Shown here: positions 39,401 to 49,200 of the stretch, one piece after another
How the letters are laid out: every line of letters starts with the position of its first letter
Numbering within the stretch: the stretch's first letter is position 1
Assembly: GCA_963575645.1 (NCBI GenBank)
Contig: OY754465.1
Coordinates: 36,653,501-36,717,500, forward strand
DNA length: 64,000 nt
Direction: 5' to 3'
Origin: Xanthostigma xanthostigma
Lineage: Eukaryota > Arthropoda > Insecta > Raphidioptera > Raphidiidae
Made by a program: the position numbers and the translations under genes
The notes under the pieces: model-generated
Database searches by the model: none
Told to the model about the DNA's origin: nothing
What the model saw: the letters and a program-made list of their open reading frames with translations, nothing else

Positions 39401-42400
39401 AAGGGCTTGCTGAGAATAACTCGAAAAATAAAAATACGTCACTCTAAATCCAATATGGCGGACTTCTAAAGATGGCGGACTAAATTTATTATGTTTTCCT
39501 ACAATATGGGTATCAAATGAAAGGGCTTGCTGACAATAACTCGAAAAATAAAGTGACATTACGCTAAATCTAATATGGCGAAATTCTAAAGATGGCGGAC
39601 TAATTTTATTATGCTTTCCTACAATATGGATATCAAATGAAAGGGCTTGCTGAGAATAACTCGAAAAATAAAGTGACGTCACTCTACATCCAATATGGCG
39701 GACTTCTAAAGATGGTGGACTAATTTTATTATGTTTTCCTACAATATGGGTATCAAATGAAAGGGCTTGCTGAGAATAACTCGAAAAGTAAAGTGACATT
39801 ACTCTAAATCAAATATGGCGGACTTCTAAAGATGGCGGACTAATTTTATTATGCTTTCTAACAATATGGGTATCAAATGAAAGGGCTTGCTGAGAATAAC
39901 TCGAAAAATAAAGTGACATTACTCTAAATCCAATATGGCGGACTTCTAAAGATGGCGGACTAATTTTATTATGTTTTCCTACAATATGGGTATCAAATGA
40001 AAGGGCTTGCTGAGAATAACTCGAAAAATAAAGTGACATTACTCTAAATCCAAAATGGCGGACTTCTAAAGATGGCGGACTAATTTTATTATGCTTTTCA
40101 ACAATATGGGTATCAAATGAAAGGGCTTGCTGAGAATGACTCGAAAAATAAAGTGACGTCACTATAAATCTAATATGGCGGACTTCTAAAGATGGCGGAC
40201 TAATTTTATTATGCTTTCCTACAATATGGGTATCAAATGAAAGGGCTTGCTGAGAATAACTCGAAAAATAAAGTGACGTCACTCTACATCCAATATGGCG
40301 GACTTCTAAAGATGGCGGACTAATTTTATTATGTTTTCCTACAATATGGGTATCAAATGAAAGGGCTTGCTGAGAATAACTCGAAAAATAAAGTGACATT
40401 ACTCTAAATCCAATATGGCGGACTTCTAAAGATGGCGGACTAATTTTATTATGTTTTCCTACAATATGGGTATCAAATGAAAGGGCTTGCTGAGAATAAC
40501 TCGAAAAATAAAGTGACATTACTCTAAATCCAATATGGCGGACTTCTAAAGATGGCGGACTAATTTTATTATGCTTTCCAACAATATGGGTATCAAATGA
40601 AAGGGCTTGCTGAGAATAACTCGAAAAATAAAGTGACGTCGCTCTAAATCCAATATGGCGGACTTCTAAAGATGGCGGACTTCTAAAGATGGCGGACTTC
40701 TAAAGATGGCGGACTAATTTTATTATGCTTTCCTACAATATGGGTATCAAATGAAAGGGCTTGCTGAGAATAACTCGAAAAATAAAGTGACGTCACTCTA
40801 CATCCAATATGGCGGACTTCTAAAGATGGCGGACTAATTTTATTATGTTTTCCTACAATATGGGTATCAAATGAAAGGGCTTGCTGAGAATAACTCGAAA
40901 AATAAAGTGACATTACTCTAAATCCAATATGGCGGACTTCTAAAGATGGCGGACTAATTTTATTATGCTTTCCTACAATATGGGTATCAAATGAAAGGGC
41001 TTGCTGAGAGTAACTCGAAACATAAAGTGACGTCACTCTAAATCCAATATGGCGGACTTCTAAAGATAGCGGACTAATTTTATTATGCTTTCCTACAATA
41101 TGGGTATCAAATGAAAGGGCTTGCTGAGAATAACTCGAAACATAAAGCTACGTCACTCTAAATCCAATATGGCGGACTTCTAAAGATGGCGGACTAATTT
41201 TATAATGCTTTCCTACAATATGGGTATCAAATGAAAGGGCTTACTGAAAATAACTCGAAACATAAAGTGACGTCACTCTAAATCCAATATGGCGGAGTTC
41301 TAAAGATGGCGAACTAATTTTACTATGCTTTCTTACAATATGGGTATCAAATGAAAGGGCTTGCTGAGAATAACTCGAAAAATAAAGTGACGTCACTCTA
41401 AATCCAATATGGCGGACTTCTAAAGATGGTGACTAAGTTTTTGACGTGATAACGTCTTATAAATTGATGAAACACCAGCTGCACGCACGAAAAAGTGTAA
41501 CGTTCCATAACGTTCCGCCTGACCCTGTGCGTGTAAGCGAGAGCGCAGTAATGTATTATTAAATATGATATTTGAGCGGAATACGTTATCACGTAAAACT
41601 ATCGTCCGTAAACCGACTTTACAGACAACCAATTTTTTTATATAATAATGGTGTACTTTTTATAATGTTTTATTATTCTACTTTACAAGAAAGTTTTCTA
41701 AAATGTTTTTTGAGGGAAAGTCGGCGCATGCGCAGAAGAGGTATAAGTTATAAAGTTGTTTGTATATAACAACGGTATACTTTTCATAACAGTTTATTAT
41801 TCGATTTATTTTTACAAGAGTTTTGTATAATTTTTGGGAAAAATCGGCGCATGCGCAAAAGAGATACAAGCCATAGTTGTTTTTTATATAATAATGGTGT
41901 ACTTTTTATAATGTTTTATTATTCTACTTTACAAGAAAGTTTTGTAAAATGTTTTTTGAGGGAAAGTCGGCGCATGCGCAGAAGAGGTATAAGTTATAAA
42001 GTTGTTTGTATATAACAATGGTATACTTCTCATAACAGTTTATTATTCGATCTATTTTTACAAGAGTTTTGTATAATTTTTGGGAAAAATCGGCGCATGC
42101 GCAAAAGAGATACATGCCATCGTTGTTTTTTATATAATAAGGGTGTACTTTTTATAATGTTTTATTATTCTATTTTAAAGAAAGTTTTGTAAAAAATTCT
42201 TTGAGCTAAAGTCGGCACATATATGTTATAAAGTTGTTTTTATATAATAATTGGGTACTTTTCATAACGGTTTATTTTTCTATCTGTTTTTACAAGAAAG
42301 TTATGAATTTTTTTTTCTAAACTCATAATTTCAGAAATATTTTGAAAACAAATCTGTTATTCTTTTGTTCTGAAGATGTTAGTTATGTTTAATTTTTGCA

Positions 42401-43768
42401 TGACACAATAACATATTACATAGAGAACCAAGAATTTATTAAAATTATATTTTCATTTCTGTGTTTCATTATTTTCAACTGTTATTTTTACTTAGAATAA
42501 GTAAATTAAGTTATACTATATTATTCTCCAAGTGTCGTTAAATATATACACCGATTTTCAAGCAAAACACCGGGGTATATGACGTAAAATTTCGCGCCTT
42601 GTAATTCTTGAATTACTTGGGTATATACTCCCACTGGTTCTATATAAATTTGTATAAAAAAACTGTTTAGGCAAATTCTGTTATACGAAATCTATGTAAA
42701 ATGTTCTCCTCTTTCGTTTAAGACTGGTTTCAAACCGATCTGATTTAAATTGAGCGAGAAATTAGCAAAAATCACGCACAGGGTCAGGCGGAACGTTACG
42801 CGTTACGAACGTTAGGAACGTTACGTTACACTTTTTCGTGCATGCAGTCGGTGTTTTATCAATTTATAAGATTGGTGATTCATCAATTTATAAGACGTTA
42901 TCACGTCAAAAACTTACGTAATAACAAGTAAGAAACTCCTCCAGTTGCGTAATAATATTCTTCAGCTACTTTCCATATTATTTTAAGATTTCAAATCTTG
43001 GTTTCCGGGCTTGTAAGCTATAGTCCATAGATATTTCTACCTGATGTTTTGTCTACAAATGCGGTTGACATTATCAAAGGCGATGTGGCCTAGAAGAACA
43101 CTTCGCCTTTAATAATGTCTACCGCATTTGTAGACGAAGCGTCAGGTAGAAATACCAATGGACCACTACCTACAAACCCAGAAACCAAGAATATGTGGAA
43201 CGAAAGTGGCCGTAAAAACCTACACACTCGGATATTTTAAGATTATTTTAAAATTTAACATATTGCTGGTAAAAAAAGATAACATACTTCTCCTTTGAAT
43301 TTTGTATTCCACACTGTAGATTTTTTCACACAGTGTGCTAGCGTTTGTTCTGTGTAATCTGAATCGTATGTACTACAGCGTTCAAACGGTACACGTTTAT
43401 ATCGACAGGAATCTTCAAACCAATTTCCAATACGTACTCCGGGACCATAATTTTGTTCTGACTAATAAATGTAACTATTATTCACAAATTATTAGAAATT
43501 TGACTAGCGACATTCCAAGTGATTTTTCATATTATATGGTTAAAACCATTACAATTTTCTTTGTCAAACGGTCACTGAGAATAAAGGCTGTTATAGGTGA
43601 ACACCAAATTGATTCCATAAAAGAAAATAAATACAGTAATTTACAATAATTTTTAAAATATTTTCAATTGAATAAATTAAAATTAACAACTTTTAGATCA
43701 AATTTTTCAGTAATTGTATGAAAAACTCCTCTTTTTACCTTCACAGGTGCTCGAAAGCCAGAAGCCAT
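36455..43768 (-). CDS. CFAP107 (C1orf158)-like axonemal microtubule inner protein, four exons
   Basis: Minus-strand exons 43768-43739, 43461-43288, 36958-36800 and 36604-36455 all start and end on codon borders with canonical GT-AG sites and give 170 residues (human CFAP107 is about 194). The N terminus (MASGFRAPVK, then GPGVRIGNWFEDSCRYK) resembles the family's GWR...GNWxEER leader. The middle (YPKGLDGPRLRTFN) and the end (LTQFGLKEHLREIWKEQ ... PKSTVRASY) follow the same order as CFAP107. Members sit on the luminal face of axonemal doublet microtubules. In insects this would mean sperm flagella and sensory cilia. Intron 2 (36959-43287, 6.3 kb) contains the satellite array and several TIR repeats. 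The exon structure is firm; the family name rests on remembered motif pattern and could be a related ciliary protein. Confidence 0.65.
37556..38805. repeat. Long inverted repeat, arms about 290 bp
   Basis: 37556-37850 mirrors 38510-38805 (blocks CATCCTCCCAAAATTTGGTT, ACGCATGCGCCGATGTTCCC) with about 5-8 percent differences. The interior 37860-38500 matches blocks at 22.1-22.4 kb and 42.65-42.75 kb. It belongs to the GGGAGGATG repeat family. Confidence 0.75.
38832..41430. repeat. 120-bp satellite array, about 21.5 copies
   Basis: Unit: GTGACGTCACTCTAAATCCA, then ATATGGCGGACTTCTAAAGA, ..., AATATGGGTATCAAATGAAA, ..., TGCTGAGAATAACTCGAAAA. Copies differ by 1-6 percent. The unit at 40633 carries two extra copies of the 17-bp subunit TTCTAAAGATGGCGGAC. 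Variants (GACGTC or GACATT; CTACATC or CTAAATC; GTTTTCC or GCTTTCC) occur in a recurring order, implying a higher-order repeat of about four units. Because 120 is divisible by three, one minus frame stays open for 337, 236 and 117 codons; this is not taken as coding. Confidence 0.95.
41434..42930. repeat. Inverted pair flanking the NRF1-like tandem block
   Basis: 41434-41545 and 42775-42925 are inverted copies (TTTTTGACGTGATAACGTCT, ATAAATTGATGAA..., CGAAAAAGTGTAACGTTCC). The right copy holds a small extra duplication. Probably the ends of another TIR element overlapping 37270-41630. Confidence 0.6.
41641..42300. repeat. 123-bp-phased tandem block with GCGCATGCGC sites
   Basis: Two 246-bp units plus a decayed third. 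GCGCATGCGC occurs at 41724, 41847, 41970 and 42093, exactly 123 bp apart. Related single copies are at 37485 and 45197. Confidence 0.85.
42996..43191. repeat. Inverted repeat, arms about 85 bp
   Basis: TTGGTTTCCGGGCTTGTA ... CTACAAATGCGG is mirrored by CCGCATTTGTAG ... AACCCAGAAACCAA. Spacer about 30 bp. It lies close to exon 2 of the CFAP107-like gene. Confidence 0.8.
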
Positions 43769-44254
43769 CGTCACAACAAATTTATACAAATCAAGGTAAA
43801 TAAATTAATAAGAAAATACTGTCAATAAATGAAAAGAACTTAAATTTATATTTTGTAGAAGTTTCCTATAGAAACAGGAAATAAATTTGAAAAAATCAGT
43901 TGAATTTAATAGTTGCAATTGTAAATAAAAAAATTGTTTGTTGGAGCCTTATAGAACCTCAAAAGAACTAATAGGGAAGAAACAATTACTAAAAGATTTG
44001 CAAAATTATACATTTGTAGGTATAACGTATAGGTGTAATAAAAATGAATATAGATGGAAATATTTGTTGTCCAGCAACATTTACAATCATAAATGTAATA
44101 TTGTCATCTGATTTCAATCAGTGTACCGCAAATAATATGTTTGCAGTGTCTAGCGTCAAAAATCGCTAATAAAAGCTATTTGCTATCCGAGAGATGCAGC
44201 ATTTAAAAAAATAATTTGACCGCCTTGGCGTCATATTTTTGTTGCATTGGAAAC
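43769..44254. other. Upstream region of the CFAP107-like gene
   Basis: AT-rich; nothing recognisable before the hAT cluster. Confidence 0.4.
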
Positions 44255-44265
44255 ATAATAACTAG

Positions 44266-44450
44266 CAGTGGCGGATCCAGGATTACGGCAAGGGGGGGGT
44301 CTTGAAAAATTTTTACTCCTTTTGCGGAGAATTCATGAAAAACATGAAAAGCTTTTTTTTCATCTCGTAGTAAAATTTTAATTTGGGATTTTTGATACTC
44401 TGGAAGGGTGGGGTTTGGACCCGAAAACCCCCCCCGTGGATCCGCCACTG
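44266..44450. mobile_element. hAT MITE with perfect 8-bp TSD
   Basis: CAGTGGCGGATCCAGGATT ... GGATCCGCCACTG ends. ATAACTAG stands on both sides (44258-44265; 44451-44458). It is 185 bp long, non-coding and hAT-type by TIR and TSD. It landed on the 5' junction of the element at 44456. Confidence 0.9.
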
Positions 44451-44785
44451 ATAACTAGTGATGTGCCGGATCGTTAAAAATGCATATCCGTGGATACGGA
44501 TCTGAATACGGATATTTGGTTTCAAGATCCGCGGATACGGATACGGATCTTAGCTTTCTTAGAGTACGCGGCGGTAAATACTGCACATCGACCTTTGGAA
44601 AGAGACTGTTATGGGAAAAAGTTATTGACTTCTTTAAGAGTTAACTCTCATAACAGATTGTCTTTTTCCAGAGATCGATGTGCAATATCTCATTATAAAG
44701 ATAGTTTTTTATTAGTACCTTTGAGTTATGTACTATTGGTATGGTACTCACTACGATAAATTTTTGCAATAAGGTGCCAAATACG

Positions 44786-44913
44786 ATTTTAAGAAATAAA
44801 ATTCCAGCCAATTGGGCGACGAGACCATTCCAACTTCAAAAATGTTGACATTTGATTAAAATAAAGAAAATGCAATATCTTATATCGCGTGAGGTGACGC
44901 GGGTAATGGCTAG
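44786..44913 (+). mobile_element. Helitron-like 3' end inside the hAT element
   Basis: A CGCGT-GAGGTG-ACGCG hairpin (44886-44901) is followed 8-9 nt later by terminal CTAG (44910-44913), the standard Helitron 3' signature. Related to 24336-24440. Confidence 0.5.
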
Positions 44914-45572
44914 TATTCAATATGATATTTGCTAATCGTTGCCATGGTTACCTACATAATATGTTCCACCTAATGTAAATATTAATCAAAACATGCCGAA
45001 CTTGTTTATTTCTGACAGATCCATAAAACAAAAGAGCGGCTTATTTTTTATATTTTCAAAATATTTCCGAAATTATAAAGTTAAGAAAAAAAAATTTTTT
45101 ACGAAACTTTCTTGAAAAAATAAATAAAATAATAAGCCGTTATGAAAAGTATACCATTATTATATAAAAAACACCGTTATAGCAAATATCTCTTCTGCGC
45201 ATGCGCCGATTTTCCCCAAAAACAATAGGGCTCTTCATATTTGCATATCAAACATCCTCCCAAAATTTGATTTCGATCCGCTCATCCGTTTGACCTGTAT
45301 CGTGTTCACAGACTAACAGACGCACAGAGATTTTCCAAAAATATGTTTTTTGGATTCAGGGGACCTCAAAACGGAAAGATATTGTAAAATTTTTGAAAAG
45401 TGATTTTTGACCTAAACTAGTACCATTCCCCACTTGCGGGTTGGAACGGTAAAAAATAATCTGAATGGAATTTAACAGTTTTTCATTATTACCTAATCAC
45501 CTATATATTATAGTATAAAATTTCATCCATGAATTGAAAATTAATAAGGTAAAAGATCCGCCATAAAACTAA

Positions 45573-45644
45573 CGGATACGGATCTTTCTTCTCCCGCGGA
45601 TACGGATCTTTCTTCTCCCGCGGATACGGATCTTTCTTCTCCCT
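45573..45644. repeat. 24-bp minisatellite, three copies
   Basis: CGGATACGGATCTTTCTTCT plus CCCG is repeated three times at the 3' end of the hAT element. Confidence 0.9.
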
Positions 45645-46289
45645 CGGATATCCGCGGATACGGATATGGATATCCGGCACATCACTAATAATAATAGACT
45701 GATTGGAAACCAATGCAACGAAAGTATGACGTCCAGCAGGTCATTTTTTTTAGCGCAACAGATAAGGCAAGAATTCGGCTACTGACCAATGACGTCTCTG
45801 GACATAAGTCAGGCCATCAACAAAACAAAAAAAAAAGGTAAGAATAATAAGATTAATAGAATCTCTGGCAGAGTCTACACCAGGTGTGTTCTCTGCTGTG
45901 CACCACAAAACACCAGAGAACATACCAAAACACGACTGTGTTTTGTGCTGTGCACAGAGACAATACATCAGAGATAATACATCTCTGCTCATACTAATTA
46001 TTACTGCTTATACCAGCTTCTACTTGATTAGTCATAAGGTGGATCATAACAACAGAGAACATAACAAACCACAGAATCAGGATATTGTAGATTCCAGACG
46101 CAGAGGTAATGTGCTTGTAGCTTATGCGATTTCAGTAAATTGGAAATCTAGACTGAAAAGTTATACGCGTACATTTTTATTTAAATGTCATTTAACTGAT
46201 CTTTGTTTTATTCCAGATTAACCTCAATTTTTTGCAGTTTCTTTGTTTAGTATTTTTAATTTATATTGTGCAATATATAAAAAAGTGCA

Positions 46290-49200
46290 ATGGACGAGAA
46301 ACACAGGAATATAATCAAAACAAATTATATAGAGTTGATATCTAAAACAGATTTGAACCGTTTGTTGCCAGGACTTATGGAGGCAGATATCTTCCCTGAA
46401 CCTCTGATGGAATCTTATAGAGTGAGTAATTTTTTCAACTTTGTTTACACCGTGTAGTGAACCGAAATATTCTTTATACTATTATTTAGGCAAGACTTAA
46501 CACTGATGCTAAGATTTTTCGATGTTAACACTCTGTATCCGCGTTTACTAAATACGACTTTCAACTGTACTAGTTGATAAGTTTAATGAGTTAGGATTGC
46601 GTGTAAGAAATTCCGAGTATATAGCTAAACTGAGCCAAAATCTTCTATGGTTCTAGCCAAGATGAAGCTCACCAAATCAAATTATTTACTTACTATTGAA
46701 ACGTCATGTATAGGTTCCTATAACAAACATCAAACGTGTTTGACATTTGACAGATAACAACGGGCTAATAGGTATATTCGGAATAGCGATACACAGTAAC
46801 GTAATTTCCCGTTACTAAATACCTGGTACTTGGCGCAGGGTCGGTCTGGGACCTAAAAAATCACCGGGAAAATTGTCAAACGCCTCTACGAAATCGTGTA
46901 ACTAAGAAGAAAAACATCCAGACTGGACTCAACTGGCTCACGGAGGACCGGCGGCCCACTGGGAAAAGTCCCGGATTTCCTGAGACCAGACCGACGCTGA
47001 CTTGGCAAGATCCAAAGTATTGTTTATTTAATTGAAAAAATGCTGGATGGTTCATTACTCGGAATATATTGAGATTGAGGAGGAATGTATACTGTATAGG
47101 TACGAGTACAGAACTACCATACCGAGTCATTTTACTGAATAGGTAGTAGTAAATAGACCTGTATGTTGCGCCGAATATTAGTAATACAAATTTATCAGAA
47201 CTTTTTCTTAGAATACTTTTCTTAATTTTAGTAATAAATTCGTATAGGCTATGCGCACGGAGGCGGAGTTACAAATTTTTCGATGCGAGCGTTTGTGGTG
47301 AGCACTAGGGGAAACTTCGATCTCCAATTTTCCGTATGTCAGTGAGCAATGTTTATTAAAAGTGAAAGTAGTTATAATTTTATAAAGTTTTTTAATTACA
47401 AGGAAAACATAGGAAAACTAAGCGATCTGGAAATGCTTGTTGTGTTCCGGACTGTTGCGCTGATGGCGATTTAAGTAAAATAAAGACCATTGACGCCCTG
47501 ATTTGACGTTCCGTTGTCAGTGTAAACAAATTAATATCAGTTTTCCTTATTACATTTTTTTTTTGATACATCATGGTCAACTAAAGTTTTTGACTTATCA
47601 CCTTAGAAACATGTCGCGATTTCCATACAAAAGTTAGGTCAATAATTCTCTATTACCCACTAGCGGCGCTAATAGGCTTCGTGCACACAGCCTGAGAATT
47701 ATTGAAGTTACTTTTTATGGAAATAGCGACATGTTTCTGAGGTGATAAGTCAAAAACTTTAGTTGGCTATGATGTGTCAAAAAAAATGTAATAAGGAAAA
47801 CTGATGTTAATATGCTTACACTGACAGCGGAACGACAAATTAGGGCGCCAATGGTCTTTATTTTACTTAAATCGCCATCAGCGCGACAGCCCGAAACACA
47901 ACAAGCATTTCCAGATCGCTTAGTTTTCCTATGTTTTCTTAGGCTTGTTCCCCTTGGAGCATATTTTCACGAGAAATAATCGGAAATAACATAAAATCCT
48001 AACCTAACTTTGTATATATATCCCATTTAATCATCTCAACTCGATACAATTGACGTTTCTGATTCAATATGTTAATCATTATACATTTTTCTCCAATAAT
48101 TACAATTTTTTTTAATGTTAATTTATAAAAATCATGTTTACGTTTTTAAAATTTCCACAAAATTGTGGTCCATGGGGAACCAGCATTAGTAATTAAAAAA
48201 CTTCATAAAATTATAACTATTTTCACTTTTAATAAACATTGCTCACTGACATACGGATAATGTGAGCTTAGTTTTCCCTAGTGCTCACCTCAAACGCTCG
48301 CATCGAAAAATTTGCCCTGCACATAGCTCATACGCTAGGAAAGTATCTTTAACAGGCGACCTTCGCGCCATCTCGTGTTTGTTTTTTGTAAAAAGTGGTT
48401 CACCCAAAACTTACAAACACATGGAAACCAGCGTTATTCCTAATTATAAAAAAATATTTACGCACAATGTCAGTCAAAAAACTACATAAATAATATACAT
48501 TTTTTATTTCAAAATTTTTTAAATCTTATTTTTGTTAACAAAATAACAATTATGATATTTTTCATGTATTTAATAATGATTACAGATGTAAAATAAAATT
48601 TAATTACCCTTGACGACGTACTGCTGCAGTCCATTTTTTTTCCTCTCTAATTCATAAGAAAATCCAGGAAAACGGTGAAATTGTAATTCTGGATGTTTAG
48701 TTGGTGTATCTTTACAATCAACAACACAACACTTCCGATTTGATAGCTTTTTCACCATTTTATTCGACAATTAATCCTTATAAAAATGCACGTATAACAT
48801 ATGACACTAAGGTTTTGACTGAACCAGATTTGAAAAAATAAACACGAGAGGGCGCAAAAGTCGCCTGTCAAAAGATACTTTCCTAGTATTGTCTCTAGTG
48901 TTGGGCGATTATGAATGATATAATCGAAATATTTCGATTATGGCCGAATAATCGATCATTCGATTATGGCAACCGAGATATCATTCGCTTGAATCGATTA
49001 TGAAATATGAAATGAATATTAATCCCGACACAGCTTACTATATGCTATGTCGACTGTCGATTATATTGTGATATATCGATATATCATTCGGTTTCTGCAT
49101 CTACATGCACTGGGATGGGAAGTCTTTGCTAGCACTGGAGAGTGGGGATATTTCGATTGTACATACTTTGTTGTTAGTGTTAAGGTTAACTTATAGTTGA

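Larger units (their letters stand above)
37270..41630. mobile_element. Outer 53-bp inverted ends enclosing the satellite
   Basis: 37270-37322 and 41577-41630 are perfect inverted copies (GGTTGTCTGTAAAGTCGGTT ... GATAACGTATTCC). Between them lie a long inverted repeat and the 120-bp satellite. It is either one large TIR element containing the satellite or two facing copies. Superfamily unknown. Confidence 0.55.
44456..45687. mobile_element. hAT-like element with compound interior
   Basis: TAGTGATGTGCCGGAT ends are inverted at 45687. Once the 44266-44450 MITE and one of its TSDs are removed, the flanks are ATAATAAC (44255-44262) and ATAATAAT (45688-45695). GGATACGGATC-type subterminal repeats lie at both ends, with a 24-bp minisatellite at 45573-45644. 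The interior carries a Helitron-like end and a GGGAGGATG-family copy. No transposase. Confidence 0.8.

Noticed and set aside
38786-41036. Long antisense frames in the satellite as a repetitive protein
   Set aside because: They follow from a 120-bp period; substitutions between units look unconstrained, with no start or splice context.
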